From contig JAAYGB010000036.1 in NCBI GenBank assembly GCA_012727955.1, positions 62,001-126,000 on the forward strand: a stretch of 64,000 bases of DNA, read 5' to 3'. This DNA is from Bacillota bacterium. GTDB taxonomy: Bacteria; Bacillota; Limnochordia; DTU087; JAAYGB01. Below, piece after piece: positions 37,454-47,186 of the stretch (positions within the stretch are counted from its first letter, which is position 1; every line of letters starts with the position of its first letter). Below the pieces are notes generated by a model. The model made no database searches. It was not told where the DNA came from and saw nothing but the letters and a program-made list of their open reading frames with translations. A program made the position numbers and the translations under genes.

Positions 37454-37977
37454 TCCGTCATCAGCTAGGGCGTATCCTGGTGATTATCCTGGCTACTGCC
37501 TTGATTATCATCGGAGTCTGGTGGGGTCTTAGGGAGAATCGCCCTACCCTGTCTCCTCCGACGATGCAAACCGTTTCCTTGTATTTTGGCGAACCCAACA
37601 GTGAACTGTTGGTGGTGGAGACCAGGGACATGGAGGAGCCTGTCTCCGTGGCTGAGGTGGTAGCGGCCCTGTGTGCTGGACCCCTCAACCCAAAGTATGT
37701 TGCGGTCATTCCACCGAATTGTCGGCTCTTGGCTGTAGAAGTAGAGCAAGGGGTAGCCACCGTCAGTTTTAGCCGTGAGCTAGTGGAGGATCATCCCGGC
37801 GGCAGCTCAGCGGAACTACAAACGGTATTTTCTATCGTGAATACACTGACTTCCCTCCCGGGTATTCGGCAGGTGGTGTTGCTAGTCGAAGGGATGCCGG
37901 TAGATACATTGACGGGTCATGTTGACCTGAGTCAACCCTTGGAATTTGCCGCTGAGATGGTATCGCCGGGAAATTAG
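37450..37977 (+). CDS. GerMN-domain protein
   Basis: 175 residues: a transmembrane or signal-anchor helix at about 8-26 and one GerMN (sporulation/germination) domain, with LYFGEPNSELLVVETR, VAALCAGP, and QTVFSIVNTLTSLPGIRQVVLLVEG. Bacillus GerM has two such domains; this has one. The ATG overlaps the stop of the amidase gene, so the two are coupled and probably act together on spore or vegetative peptidoglycan. An amidase-GerM pair upstream of rph is seen in several Clostridia. Confidence 0.88.
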   Translation: MIRHQLGRILVIILATALIIIGVWWGLRENRPTLSPPTMQTVSLYFGEPNSELLVVETRDMEEPVSVAEVVAALCAGPLNPKYVAVIPPNCRLLAVEVEQGVATVSFSRELVEDHPGGSSAELQTVFSIVNTLTSLPGIRQVVLLVEGMPVDTLTGHVDLSQPLEFAAEMVSPGN

Positions 37978-37996
37978 TGAGGATGGATGATGAACA

Positions 37997-38803
37997 ATGA
38001 GCGACGCGCGTCCCATTGGGGTCTATGACTCCGGGGTGGGAGGGTTGACTGTCGTCAAACAACTAGAAGAAAACTTGCCAGAAGAACACATTATCTATGT
38101 GGGCGATACTGCCAAGGCCCCCTACGGGGAAAAAACCGCGGAGCAGATTCGGCAGTATTCCCGGGAGATTATCACCTTCCTGTTGGAGTTTGATGTGAAG
38201 TTGGTGCTTGCCGCTTGCAATACTTCGTCGGCACTGGCCCTTCCCGAGATCCAGGAAGAGTTTCCTGTACCTGTAGTAGGGGTAATTGAGCCCGGTGTCA
38301 GGGCGGCTTTGCGTCATCACAGGAAAGGACCCATTGCCCTGTGGGCCACTGAAGCGACGGTAGCTTCCGGGGTCTACTCCCAAAAGCTAAAAGCAGCCAA
38401 TCCCGGAGTGGAAACGGTGGCGGTGCCATGCCCGAAATTAGTTCCCATGATTGAGTCGGGACGCCTGGAAGAACCTAATCTAACCCAGGTGTTGGAGGAA
38501 TACCTAGAGCCGGTGCGGCAGGCCCAGGCAGAAATCCTCATCTTGGGGTGCACTCATTATCCCTTTCTCGCCCCTCGGATTCAGGCCCTGGCGCCGGAGT
38601 TGACCTTGATCGACCCTGCTATCGAAACGGTAGGGGAAGTGCGGCGCAGATTGGAGGAAACCGACGGGCTCAGCCCGGCCCGGGGACGGGGCAGTGAGTA
38701 TTATGTTAGTGGCGATCCAGGACATTTTGCTGCTCGCTCTCAGGTGTTAGCAGGCAAGGTTCTCCAACCGCGACAATGGAACAGGCCACGGGAATGTGAT
38801 TGA
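37997..38803 (+). CDS. murI: glutamate racemase
   Basis: Supplies D-glutamate for peptidoglycan; 268 residues. It shows GVYDSGVGGLTV, the first catalytic Cys in AACNTSSALAL and the second in ILGCTHYPFL. The end overlaps the region just before murD; both are used for muropeptide assembly, so co-expression makes sense. Confidence 0.96.
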   Translation: MSDARPIGVYDSGVGGLTVVKQLEENLPEEHIIYVGDTAKAPYGEKTAEQIRQYSREIITFLLEFDVKLVLAACNTSSALALPEIQEEFPVPVVGVIEPGVRAALRHHRKGPIALWATEATVASGVYSQKLKAANPGVETVAVPCPKLVPMIESGRLEEPNLTQVLEEYLEPVRQAQAEILILGCTHYPFLAPRIQALAPELTLIDPAIETVGEVRRRLEETDGLSPARGRGSEYYVSGDPGHFAARSQVLAGKVLQPRQWNRPRECD

Positions 38804-38819
38804 CCAAGGGGGTGGGCAG

Positions 38820-40202
38820 ATGGTTAATTGGCAGGGAAAACGGGTAGCAGTCGTTGGCTTGGGCGTCAGCAATCTGGCCGTAATTCAATACTTACTACCG
38901 CGCCAAGACGTGATTACTGCCTGTGACAAAAAGACTCCGGAACAACTGGGACAGCGATGGCACCAGATCAAAGATTATCCGATAGACTTTAAGTTTGGCG
39001 CCGATTACCTGTCGGGTTTGGAGCAGTTTGACTGGGTCTTCTTAGCCCCAGGATTGCCCAAGGAATTACCGGAGATTAAAGCCTTGGCCAACACCGATGT
39101 GACTATATGCAGCGAAATGGGCCTATTCTTGGAGTTGAACCCCGCTTCGACGGTGGGTATTACCGGCAGTAGCGGTAAGACAACAACTACAACTCTGATC
39201 GGAAGGATGTTAGGTAAAGAAAAGCGGACCTGGGTCGGCGGTAATATCGGCACACCGTTGTTGACCAAAATTGCCGACATCGCCAAGTCCGATTGGGTGG
39301 TGTTGGAGCTTTCCAGCTTTCAGCTGGAGATTGTCGATCATGCCCCGGATATTGCCGTGGTGACCAACATTACCCCAAATCATCTCGATGTGCATCCTTC
39401 TATGGAGGCCTATATCGCAGCCAAGAAGCGAATCTGGCAGTTTCAGTCTTCGGAGCAACAGGTGGTGCTCAATTACGATGATCCCATCACCAGGGCCATG
39501 GCGGAATCGGCCCCGGGACAGGTATATTGGTTCAGTCGACAAAGGGAAGTGGATCAAGGTGCCTTTGTCCGAGACGGTGAGATTGTCTTGCGGAATGTTC
39601 CGCCGGCGGCGTCAGGGGAGAAAATCCTGTGTTCCGTGGATGATATTCGCCTAGTGGGCAGTCATAATATAGAGAATATCCTAGCGGCGGCAGCGGCATC
39701 GGCTTTGGCCGGAGTCTCTTTGGAGGCATTAACTTCGGTGATCACCACCTTTGCCGGCGTGCCCCATCGTCTGGAGAAGGTGCGGGAGATCGATGGCGTG
39801 AAGTTCTACAACGACTCCATCGCTACTTCACCCAGTCGAGCCGTTGCTGGGCTCCGTGCCTTTGTGGAACCAATTATTCTCATCGCCGGTGGATATGATA
39901 AGAACCTGCCCTTTGATGAGTTTGCCCAAGTGATCCAGGAGAAAGCCAAGGCTGTAGTCCTGTTGGGTGCTGCCGCTGCTAAGATCGAGGCGGCGATTTC
40001 GTCTCAAGGCAGTCAAGTGCCGGTTTATCGAGTGGAGGCCCTGGAACAGGCGGTGAGGTTGGCCAATGACCTGGCCAGCCCCGGGGATGTTGTTCTGCTA
40101 TCTCCGGCCTGTGCCAGCTATGATATGTTTCAGAATTTCGAAGAAAGAGGGGACCGCTTCCGGGAGTTAGTGGGCTCCCTAGTTAGGCGCATCGCCGAGT
40201 AG
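38820..40202 (+). CDS. murD: UDP-N-acetylmuramoyl-L-alanine--D-glutamate ligase
   Basis: Cytoplasmic ligase of 460 residues that adds D-Glu, the product of murI just upstream. ATP motif [16 protein letters not shown], central [20 protein letters not shown] and C-terminal [10 protein letters not shown] are intact. ATG 38820 follows GGGGGTGGG at about 5 bases; an in-frame codon at 38796 would overlap murI. It lies apart from a dcw cluster in this window, paired with murI instead. Confidence 0.95.
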   Translation: MVNWQGKRVAVVGLGVSNLAVIQYLLPRQDVITACDKKTPEQLGQRWHQIKDYPIDFKFGADYLSGLEQFDWVFLAPGLPKELPEIKALANTDVTICSEMGLFLELNPASTVGITGSSGKTTTTTLIGRMLGKEKRTWVGGNIGTPLLTKIADIAKSDWVVLELSSFQLEIVDHAPDIAVVTNITPNHLDVHPSMEAYIAAKKRIWQFQSSEQQVVLNYDDPITRAMAESAPGQVYWFSRQREVDQGAFVRDGEIVLRNVPPAASGEKILCSVDDIRLVGSHNIENILAAAAASALAGVSLEALTSVITTFAGVPHRLEKVREIDGVKFYNDSIATSPSRAVAGLRAFVEPIILIAGGYDKNLPFDEFAQVIQEKAKAVVLLGAAAAKIEAAISSQGSQVPVYRVEALEQAVRLANDLASPGDVVLLSPACASYDMFQNFEERGDRFRELVGSLVRRIAE

Positions 40203-40227
40203 TCGAAGATTCAGGGAGGAGATTTCT

Positions 40228-41007
40228 TTGTCTAGGTTGGATGGAAGGAGTCCAGATCAATTACGGGAAGTCAAGTTGACCCGAAATATCAATAAGTATG
40301 CCGAGGGTTCTGTCTTAATTGAAGTCGGTGACACCAAGGTAATCTGTACCTGCAGTGTTGAGGAAAAGGTACCTCCTTTCTTACGTGGGACAGGGCAGGG
40401 TTGGGTGACTGCTGAGTACTCCATGTTGCCCAGGGCGACAGAAACCCGCAACGTCCGAGAAGCGGCACGAGGCAAGCTCAGTGGCAGAACCTCGGAGATT
40501 CAACGTCTGATCGGCCGGGCCTTGCGCTCAGTAGTTGATCTGAAGGCCTTGGGGGAGCGGACCCTGTGGTTAGACTGTGATGTAATTCAAGCCGATGGCG
40601 GTACCCGCACCGCCGCGGTGACGGGAGCCTTTATCGCGCTGATGGATGCGATGAACTACCTGACAGACCGCCTGAGGTGGACGGCCTTTCCCATCACCAA
40701 TTTCGTGGCCGCCACCAGCGTAGGAATTGTCGATGGTCAGCCGATGCTGGACCTGTGCTACGGTGAGGATGTCAAGGCCCAGGTGGACATGAATGTGGTA
40801 ATGACCGGTGATGGACGGTTAATCGAGGTGCAGGGAACGGCAGAGGAATTTCCCTTTACCCGTGAGGAGATGAATCGTCTGCTGGACTTGGCGGAAAGTG
40901 GAATTAGCCAGCTAATTGAGATGCAGAAGCAGCTGTTGTCGGAAGACCTTGCCGCTCGCATTGGAGGACTAAGTAATGTTAGAATTGGTACTAGCTTCGA
41001 GAAATAG
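40228..41007 (+). CDS. rph: ribonuclease PH
   Basis: Phosphorolytic 3'-5' exoribonuclease of 259 residues that trims tRNA precursors. Motifs include [38 protein letters not shown] and the phosphate-site [14 protein letters not shown]. The TTG start has AGGGAGGAG 6-7 bases upstream. It overlaps rdgB by 32 bases, and a tRNA operon follows. Confidence 0.96.
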   Translation: MSRLDGRSPDQLREVKLTRNINKYAEGSVLIEVGDTKVICTCSVEEKVPPFLRGTGQGWVTAEYSMLPRATETRNVREAARGKLSGRTSEIQRLIGRALRSVVDLKALGERTLWLDCDVIQADGGTRTAAVTGAFIALMDAMNYLTDRLRWTAFPITNFVAATSVGIVDGQPMLDLCYGEDVKAQVDMNVVMTGDGRLIEVQGTAEEFPFTREEMNRLLDLAESGISQLIEMQKQLLSEDLAARIGGLSNVRIGTSFEK

Positions 41008-41596
41008 GCACAAATTGGCGGAATTTGCCAGCTTGCTTCAACCCTTGGGAATCAAGGTGGTTGCGGTGAGTGAATTTCCCGAGGTTAAGGAAGTAGTGGA
41101 AGACGGGGCCACCTTTCAAGCCAATGCCGTTAAGAAGGCCCGGGAGGTGGCGCTGCAGCTGGGTTTGCCTGCCTTGGCCGACGACTCGGGGCTAGTGGTG
41201 GATGCCTTAGACGGGGCACCGGGAGTGCGGTCAGCCCGCTATGCCGGGGAAGATGCCTCCGATGCAGCCAACAATGAGAAGTTATTAAAGGAACTGGAAG
41301 GGTTCCCTCCGGAGCAGCGTACCGCGGCCTTTCACTGTGTGATTGCCTTCGCGGTTCCAGATGGAGAGAAGGTCACGGTGCAAACCGCCGAGGGGATTTG
41401 TTCTGGGATTATCGCTGATAGCCCCCAAGGTACCAATGGCTTTGGGTATGACCCTATTTTCTTCCTGCCGGAATACGGCAAGACCTTTGCCCAACTTGCT
41501 CCGGAGGAGAAGAATAGGATTAGCCACCGAGGAAGGGCGATGGCTCAGCTTTATCAACTGCTGTCCAGCTGGCAGAAGGGGGTATCCAGGGCCTAA
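40976..41596 (+). CDS. rdgB: XTP/dITP diphosphatase (RdgB/HAM1)
   Basis: Nucleotide-pool sanitising enzyme of 206 residues that hydrolyses non-canonical purine NTPs. It shows [29 protein letters not shown] and the C-terminal [19 protein letters not shown] ... SHRGRA. The start lies within rph (32-base overlap), so it is translated from the same mRNA. Confidence 0.96.
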   Translation: MLELVLASRNRHKLAEFASLLQPLGIKVVAVSEFPEVKEVVEDGATFQANAVKKAREVALQLGLPALADDSGLVVDALDGAPGVRSARYAGEDASDAANNEKLLKELEGFPPEQRTAAFHCVIAFAVPDGEKVTVQTAEGICSGIIADSPQGTNGFGYDPIFFLPEYGKTFAQLAPEEKNRISHRGRAMAQLYQLLSSWQKGVSRA

Positions 41597-41629
41597 GGAG
41601 CTTTTCCCAGAGAGTCGGGATTTTTGGGC

Positions 41630-41658
41630 TTGACGCTGCAAAGGACCCATGGTATACT
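41630..41658 (+). promoter_or_regulatory. sigma-A promoter of the tRNA operon
   Basis: TTGACG (41630-41635) and TATACT (41653-41658) with a 17-base spacer, about 43 bases upstream of the first tRNA. Confidence 0.85.
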
Positions 41659-41701
41659 CATTATTGTTCGCCGGGGCAACAGCCCGGTGGAGGGTTAGAA
41701 T

Positions 41702-41779
41702 CGGGGCGTGGCGCAGTTTGGCTAGCGCGCCTGCCTTGGGAGCAGGAGGGCGGAGGTTCAAATCCTCTCGCCCCGACCA
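41702..41779 (+). tRNA. tRNA-Pro (anticodon TGG)
   Basis: Cloverleaf with acceptor CGGGGCG / CGCCCCG, anticodon stem CCTGC / GCAGG around loop CTTGGGA, T-loop TTCAAAT, and encoded CCA. First gene of a four-tRNA operon. Confidence 0.97.
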
Positions 41780-41855
41780 GCTCTTCTTCCTAGTAAGAAA
41801 TTGTGAGGAAAGAGCACTTGAAAAACCTCGGCGAATGTGGTAACATTACAGAGTG

Positions 41856-41929
41856 CGCGGGAGTAGCTCAATGGTAGAGCTCTGGCCTTCCAAGCCAGCT
41901 ATGCGGGTTCGATTCCCGTCTCCCGCTCC
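41856..41929 (+). tRNA. tRNA-Gly (anticodon TCC)
   Basis: Acceptor GCGGGAG / CTCCCGC, anticodon stem CTGGC / GCCAG with loop CTTCCAA, T-loop TTCGATT, and encoded CCA. Confidence 0.97.
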
Positions 41930-41959
41930 ATCCAAAAATATGGAGCAGAATGGCAGTGA

Positions 41960-42035
41960 GCGCCTGTAGCTCAGGGGATAGAGCATCGGACTTCTAATCC
42001 GAGTGCCGCAGGTTCGATTCCTGCCAGGCGCGCCA
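41960..42035 (+). tRNA. tRNA-Arg (anticodon TCT)
   Basis: Acceptor GCGCCTG / CAGGCGC, anticodon stem TCGGA / TCCGA with loop CTTCTAA, T-loop TTCGATT, and encoded CCA. Confidence 0.97.
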
Positions 42036-42041
42036 GATCGT

Positions 42042-42119
42042 GGTGGGTGTAGCTCAGTTGGTTAGAGCGCCAGGTTGTGGCCCTGGAGGCCGTGGGTTCG
42101 AATCCCATCACTCACCCCA
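42042..42119 (+). tRNA. tRNA-His (anticodon GTG)
   Basis: Acceptor GTGGGTG / CACTCAC preceded by the histidine-specific G-1 (42042) opposite C73; anticodon loop TTGTGGC; T-loop TTCGAAT; encoded CCA. Last tRNA of the operon, followed by a terminator. Confidence 0.97.
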
Positions 42120-42123
42120 CAAG

Positions 42124-42156
42124 AACGGCTTGCGAAGTTTCGCAGGCCGTTTTTTC
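42124..42156 (+). terminator. intrinsic terminator of the tRNA operon
   Basis: Stem AACGGC-TGCGA / TCGCA-GCCGTT with an AGTT-type loop and single-base interruptions, then TTTTTT. Confidence 0.85.
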
Positions 42157-42760
42157 ATTATCTACGTCGAGGTCTCCGTTGAAGTAAGAGTTTTGATATC
42201 TTGCCTCAATTCCCCTGGATTCACTTTCTTAGACGATTGAGACTTTGAAGCGAATCTAGCGAAGACCTGATTTTGTTACAGGAATGTTGCCGCGGCATCT
42301 GGAATATATAACGTTGTAAGGCACAGTTTGTTACTCCGGCTTGGATCCAACTTCTATATAAGTTGGAATTTTGTGTGAATGAAAAACAAGCAGTACCAGG
42401 CAGGAGAATGAAATGGTGACGTTAAATTATTCTATGATGAGTTTACATGCTGGAAACATCATCAGAGATTTCTGGAGTCACCGGGAGGTGGTGGATTAGG
42501 GAAATTGCAGTAGAGCTAGCAGAGGACGCAGCTCGGATTACAGACTAAGTTTGCAGCAGCCTTTACAGCCGGGGAAGCTGGCTAGCCCCCGGAACTCTAG
42601 GACTGTGGCCGCTTGATTGCGCAGTGATTTGGCAGGGGCCGCAGAGAACTGCAAACAGACACCAGGTGATTGAGGCCGGCGATCTTGGCTCGGCTCCAAG
42701 AAACACACTGCGAATAGTTTATTCGGCACCAAACAACAATGCTGAAGGAAGTGATGCAGC
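42157..42760 (+). other. 600-base intergenic leader upstream of the opp operon
   Basis: No conventional gene recognised. It holds a 10-base palindrome TTGGATCCAA (42341-42350) overlapping a second inverted repeat CCAACTT / AAGTTGG (42347-42366), a possible 28-codon leader peptide, and GC-rich hairpins nearer the gene (CCGGGG / CCCCGG around 42569-42592; CTTGG / CCAAG around 42684-42700). No T-box or known riboswitch consensus is visible to me. It probably contains the opp promoter and a structured 5' untranslated region. Confidence 0.5.
42413..42499 (+). CDS. possible 28-residue leader peptide upstream of opp
   Basis: ATG 42413 follows AGGAG by 6 bases and opens a frame ending at TAG 42497-42499. 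The peptide begins MVTLNYSMMSLHAGN. No family is recognisable; the ribosome binding site and the position ahead of a structured leader are the only support. It could be a chance frame. Confidence 0.25.
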   Translation: MVTLNYSMMSLHAGNIIRDFWSHREVVD

Positions 42761-43744
42761 ATGATGGCATTTATTGGGCGGCGATTTGTGTACATGATCT
42801 CCACCCTAGTATTTGTTTCCATCATCGGATTCTTTTTGATTAACTTACCGCCTGGCTCATATCTTGACGTGTACAGGGCGGAGCTAATGCTTCAGGGAAC
42901 CAGTACTGCCGACCAGCAGATTGAGGCTCTGAATCAGCGCTATGGGTTGGATAAGCCAATCTATGTACAGTATTGGAAGTGGATTAGCGGCTTTGTCCGT
43001 GGCGACTTCGGTCGGTCCTTCCAGTACAACCGAGAGGTAAATGAGTTAATTTGGAGTCGACTTGGATTTACCGTTGTCATCTCCTTGGGTAGCTTGATTT
43101 TCAGCTGGATTGTGGCTGTGCCCATCGGTATCTATTCGGCGACACACAAGTACTCAGTAATGGATAATGTCTTTACCTTCTTCTCCTTCATAGGATTAAG
43201 TGTCCCGGGCTTCTTGATTGCTCTAGTACTGATGGTCATTTCATCTCGTGTCTTTGGGTGGTCAATCGGTGGCCTGTTCTCCCGGGGAATGGAGAATGCT
43301 CCCTGGAGTATGGCCAAAATCATTGACTTCTTACAGCATCTATGGATTCCAGTCATCGTTGTTGGTATGTCCGGTACTGCAGGTCTGATGCGGACTATGC
43401 GAGGAAACCTGCTTGACATTCTGAACATGCAGTACGTACAGACGGCGAGGGCTAAAGGGTTGACGGAAACCAAGGTGGTTTACAAGCACGCAGTCCGCAA
43501 CGCCCTTCACCCGCTGATCATGAGTCTCGGAATGAGCTTCCCTTCGATTATTTCGGGAAGTACGGTTGTGTCAATTGTGTTGAGTCTGCCGACCACAGGT
43601 CCGCTGTACTTTAACGCATTGCGCTCCCAAGACATGTTCTTGGCTGGAAGTTTCCTGGTATTTCTTTCAATAATGCTGGTTGTCGGTAACTTCTTTGCCG
43701 ACATTCTTCTGGCCTTGGTCGATCCGAGAATTCGTTACGAGTAA
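42761..43744 (+). CDS. oligopeptide-type ABC transporter permease (OppB/DppB family)
   Basis: Membrane protein of 327 residues with six helices. The N terminus FIGRRFVYMISTLVFVSIIGFFL is typical of OppB, as are LGLDKPIYVQYWKW-like RYGLDKPIYVQYWKW and the EAA loop QTARAKGLTETKVVYKHAVRNAL (residues about 225-247). ATG 42761 (a second ATG follows at 42764) is preceded by GGAAGTGAT. First gene of an oppBCDF-like operon, co-located with two solute-binding proteins. Confidence 0.94.
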   Translation: MMAFIGRRFVYMISTLVFVSIIGFFLINLPPGSYLDVYRAELMLQGTSTADQQIEALNQRYGLDKPIYVQYWKWISGFVRGDFGRSFQYNREVNELIWSRLGFTVVISLGSLIFSWIVAVPIGIYSATHKYSVMDNVFTFFSFIGLSVPGFLIALVLMVISSRVFGWSIGGLFSRGMENAPWSMAKIIDFLQHLWIPVIVVGMSGTAGLMRTMRGNLLDILNMQYVQTARAKGLTETKVVYKHAVRNALHPLIMSLGMSFPSIISGSTVVSIVLSLPTTGPLYFNALRSQDMFLAGSFLVFLSIMLVVGNFFADILLALVDPRIRYE

Positions 43745-43759
43745 AGGGAGGTCGGAGTA

Positions 43760-44902
43760 ATGGCTTTGGAACCAGTCGCAACACGTCAAGAGGAAATTGA
43801 GGTTGAGTTGGAGACTCAAGGTGAGTCCTTAACTCAAGGTCAACTAATCTGGCGTCGATTCTTGAGAAACAGATTGGCAGTAGCCGGAGGAATTATCGTA
43901 GTTGTTCTTTACCTAGTCATGGTAATTTTCCCCGGTTTCTTCGCCACCTATAATTACACGCAACAGAATGAGAATTACATTTATGCTCCGCCGCAGGTTC
44001 CCAGGTTCTTTGATGAGGAAGGCAAATTCCACCTGAGACCCTTTGTCTACGGACTTAAGACGGAGCTGGACTTTGAGCTCTTTGAGTGGGTGCATACCAT
44101 TGATACTTCTCAGAAGTATCCCATTAAGTTCTTCGTCCGCGGCGATGAGTACAAGTTGTTCGGTTTGATTCCCACCAATATCAGACTGATGGGTGTGGAT
44201 GCTCCCGGCACCTTCTACCCCTTTGGTACCGATGACCTTGGCCGTTGCTTGTACAGCAGAATTCTTCACGGTGGTCAGGTCTCGCTTACCGTCGGTCTGG
44301 TGGGTGTTACCTTGACGATTATCTTGGGTTCGGTGTTGGGTACCATTTCCGGATACTACGGTGGAATTATTGACAACGTTATTCAGCGGATTGTAGAGTT
44401 GCTGCTCTCTTTCCCGGATATTCCGTTGTGGGCAGCTTTGGCTGCTGCGGTTCCTCCCGAGTGGTCTCCGACGAAGGTCTTCTTTGCGATTTCTATCATC
44501 CTCTCGTTGAGAAACTGGACCGGTCTGGCCAGACAGGTGCGGGCCAAGATTTTGGCCTATCGGGAAGAAGACTATGCAGTGGCGGCTCAAGCCATGGGCG
44601 CTTCGGATCGCAGAATTATCCTGATCCACATGCTGCCTAATGCTCTGAGTCACATCATCGTTGTGGCCACGCTGTCGATTCCCGGAATGATTCTGTCTGA
44701 GACGTCCTTGAGCTTCCTTGGCCTGGGAATTCAACCGCCGACAACGAGCTGGGGAGTATTGTTGCAGCAATCGCAGCAGGTTAGTGTAGTCTTGCAACGT
44801 CCGTGGTTGCTGTTGCCTGGTCTGTTCGTCGTCCTTGCGGTACTGGCATTCAACTTCCTAGGCGATGGTATCCGGGACGCAGTGGATCCCTATTCCAGCT
44901 AA
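43760..44902 (+). CDS. oligopeptide-type ABC transporter permease (OppC/DppC family)
   Basis: 380 residues, longer than the usual 300 of DppC. Between the first helix (LAVAGGIIVVVLYLVMVIFPGFF) and the second lies an extracytoplasmic insert of about 90 residues (residues about 65-155) before the standard PFGTDDLGRCLYSRILHGG. The EAA loop is AVAAQAMGASDRRIILIHMLPNA, and SETSLSFLGLGIQPPTTSWG is conserved. It pairs with the upstream OppB-like permease. The insert may contact the large binding proteins. Confidence 0.94.
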   Translation: MALEPVATRQEEIEVELETQGESLTQGQLIWRRFLRNRLAVAGGIIVVVLYLVMVIFPGFFATYNYTQQNENYIYAPPQVPRFFDEEGKFHLRPFVYGLKTELDFELFEWVHTIDTSQKYPIKFFVRGDEYKLFGLIPTNIRLMGVDAPGTFYPFGTDDLGRCLYSRILHGGQVSLTVGLVGVTLTIILGSVLGTISGYYGGIIDNVIQRIVELLLSFPDIPLWAALAAAVPPEWSPTKVFFAISIILSLRNWTGLARQVRAKILAYREEDYAVAAQAMGASDRRIILIHMLPNALSHIIVVATLSIPGMILSETSLSFLGLGIQPPTTSWGVLLQQSQQVSVVLQRPWLLLPGLFVVLAVLAFNFLGDGIRDAVDPYSS

Positions 44903-44932
44903 AGTGACCGCAATGAGATTGAAGGAGGGATC

Positions 44933-45955
44933 GTGGTGGCAGTAGAGCAGAAGACGCTAGCTACCAATAATGAGGAACTGATCCGAGTTGAGGATCTAAG
45001 AACGTACTTCTATACTGAGCAAGGCGTAGTTAAGGCCGTCGACGGCGTTAACTTCTCAATAAAAAAGGGTAAAGTTCTTGGTGTTGTAGGAGAAAGTGGC
45101 TGTGGTAAAAGTATTACAGCATCATCCATCATGAGGCTGTTGCCGGAACCACAGGGACGAATCGTGTCGGGTAAGATTACCTTTAATTCACCCGATGGAC
45201 AGGTTATCGATATTACATCACAGGACCGTCATGGACAGGTGATGCGGAGTATTCGGGGTCGTCATATCGCTATGATTTTCCAAGAGCCTATGACGTCCTT
45301 GAACCCGGTATATACCGTTGGCGATCAGATTATGGAAGCGGTAACGCTTCACCAGAAAGTCGGTGAGGCCGAGGCTAGAGAAAGAGCCATTGAGGTTCTG
45401 CGGGAAGTAGATATCCCGGATCCTGAGCGTCGTGTCGACGAATATCCTCACCAGATGAGTGGAGGACAGCGCCAGAGAGCAATGATTGCCATGGCTCTAT
45501 CCTGTCGTCCTAGTCTGTTGATCGCCGACGAGCCGACCACAGCCTTGGACGTCACTATTCAGGCTAAGATTCTGCGGAATATGAAGGCTCTGCAGGACGA
45601 GTATGGCATGGCAATTATGATGATTACCCACGACTTGGGCGTAATCGGGCAACTTGCCGATGAGGTTATTGTCATGTACGTCGGTAAGAAAGTTGAGCAG
45701 GCTGAGGTCCGAGAGCTGTTCCACAACCCTGCCCACCCCTATACGCAAGGGCTGATGAAGTCGGTACCGATGATCGGCTTACGGCATAAGAAGCTGAGCC
45801 CCATCGCTGGATCGGTCCCAAGCCCCTACGCGCTGCCGAAGGGTTGTAAATTTGCTCCGCGGTGTCCGAAGGCGATGGACATCTGCCGTCAGGAAGAGCC
45901 GCCGGAGTTCGAAATCGGGCCCGATCACACCGTCAACTGCTGGCTGTATAAGTGA
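44933..45955 (+). CDS. oligopeptide-type ABC transporter ATP-binding protein (OppD/DppD family)
   Basis: 340 residues. Walker [13 protein letters not shown], signature [15 protein letters not shown], Walker [15 protein letters not shown], and the oligopeptide-family C-terminal extension with [19 protein letters not shown], whose Cys pattern can hold an iron-sulfur cluster in some homologs. Starts at GTG 44933 or 44936 after GAAGGAGGG. It works as a heterodimer with the next ATPase. Confidence 0.95.
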   Translation: MVAVEQKTLATNNEELIRVEDLRTYFYTEQGVVKAVDGVNFSIKKGKVLGVVGESGCGKSITASSIMRLLPEPQGRIVSGKITFNSPDGQVIDITSQDRHGQVMRSIRGRHIAMIFQEPMTSLNPVYTVGDQIMEAVTLHQKVGEAEARERAIEVLREVDIPDPERRVDEYPHQMSGGQRQRAMIAMALSCRPSLLIADEPTTALDVTIQAKILRNMKALQDEYGMAIMMITHDLGVIGQLADEVIVMYVGKKVEQAEVRELFHNPAHPYTQGLMKSVPMIGLRHKKLSPIAGSVPSPYALPKGCKFAPRCPKAMDICRQEEPPEFEIGPDHTVNCWLYK

Positions 45956-45965
45956 GGTGGTTACT

Positions 45966-47042
45966 ATGACGAATGCTAACACAGCTAAGAAGGACAATAT
46001 ACTGCTCGACGTCAAAGGTCTTAAGAAGTACTTCCCGATTCAGAAGGGATTTTTCCGCAAGACCGTCGGCTATGTCAATGCTGTCGATGGCGTTGACTTG
46101 TTTATTCGCGAAGGTGAAACTCTAGGTCTAGTTGGCGAAAGTGGATGTGGTAAGACAACCACCGGCCGAACGATCTTGCGATTAATCGAACCAACGGAGG
46201 GGGAAATCAATTTCCGTATGCCCTCCGGTGAGATGGTGAATATCACTACCCTAGACAAGGAAGAAATGAAGCGTCTGCGTCGGCAGATGCAGATCATCTT
46301 CCAGGACCCCTTCTCATCCCTTAACCCACGGATGTCCGTGGAGCGTCTGGTCTCCGAACCCTTGGTAATCCACAATATCGGTGATGAGAAGTCCCGCCGG
46401 GAACGGGTAGCCGAGCTGCTGCAAGCTGTAGGTCTGAGTCCAAGTGTTGCCTCACGTTATCCCCACGAGTTTAGTGGTGGACAGCGGCAGCGGATTGGTA
46501 TTGCTCGGGCATTGGCGCTAAATCCAAAATTGATCATCTGTGACGAACCAGTCTCGGCCTTGGACGTGGCGGTTCAGGCTCAGGTGCTCAACTTGCTTCA
46601 GGATCTCCAGGAAGAGTATGGTCTAACCTATCTCTTTATTGCCCACGACCTGAGCGTAGTGGAGCATATCAGTGACCGAGTCGGTGTGATGTATCTGGGT
46701 CGAATTGTCGAACTGACCACGGCTGAGGAATTGTACGCAAATCCCTTGCATCCTTACACCGAGGCACTATTGTCGGCCATTCCTTTCCCAGAGCCAGACA
46801 TGAAGACCGAGGAAATCCTTCTGGATGGTTCTGTACCGGATCCGTCCAATGCACCTTCGGGTTGTCACTTCCATCCTCGCTGCCGTTATGCGACGGAGCA
46901 ATGTGCCGTTGAAGCCCCGGTCCTGCAGGCGACGGAGGAGAATCCGGAGCACTTTGTGGCTTGTCATCGCTACAAGGAGCTTTCGCTGGCCGCGGTTCAG
47001 CCGCCTCAGTCCGTACTCGACAGAGTTGCCGGGGAAGACTAA
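45966..47042 (+). CDS. oligopeptide-type ABC transporter ATP-binding protein (OppF/DppF family)
   Basis: 358 residues. Walker [13 protein letters not shown], signature [15 protein letters not shown], Walker [15 protein letters not shown], and the C-terminal [38 protein letters not shown] is the usual OppF N-terminal region. ATG 45966 follows GAGGTGG by 5 bases, 10 bases after the oppD-like stop. The transcript ends at a strong terminator. Confidence 0.95.
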   Translation: MTNANTAKKDNILLDVKGLKKYFPIQKGFFRKTVGYVNAVDGVDLFIREGETLGLVGESGCGKTTTGRTILRLIEPTEGEINFRMPSGEMVNITTLDKEEMKRLRRQMQIIFQDPFSSLNPRMSVERLVSEPLVIHNIGDEKSRRERVAELLQAVGLSPSVASRYPHEFSGGQRQRIGIARALALNPKLIICDEPVSALDVAVQAQVLNLLQDLQEEYGLTYLFIAHDLSVVEHISDRVGVMYLGRIVELTTAEELYANPLHPYTEALLSAIPFPEPDMKTEEILLDGSVPDPSNAPSGCHFHPRCRYATEQCAVEAPVLQATEENPEHFVACHRYKELSLAAVQPPQSVLDRVAGED

Positions 47043-47061
47043 GTGCGATAATTGACTGAAG

Positions 47062-47096
47062 AAGACAGCCAGAACAGAGAATTCTGGCTGTCTTTT
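47062..47096 (+). terminator. intrinsic terminator after the opp operon
   Basis: Perfect 13-base stem AAGACAGCCAGAA / TTCTGGCTGTCTT with a 7-base loop, then TTTT context. Confidence 0.9.
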
Positions 47097-47186
47097 GGTA
47101 TATCCTTGAACGGGCACTAATTGAAGCGACGATTGTCTACTCTTGACTTGCTGAAGATCAACTACCGGGTTTACGGAGGGGTAAAG

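Noticed and set aside
42500-42760. T-box or known riboswitch in the opp leader
   Set aside because: I looked for the T-box AGGGTGGNACCGCG element and the cobalamin and SAM consensus elements and found none.
43913-44797. Long open frame (294 codons) antisense to the oppC-like gene
   Set aside because: Composition (Gln/Asn/Arg-rich) is typical of an antisense shadow; no ribosome binding site.
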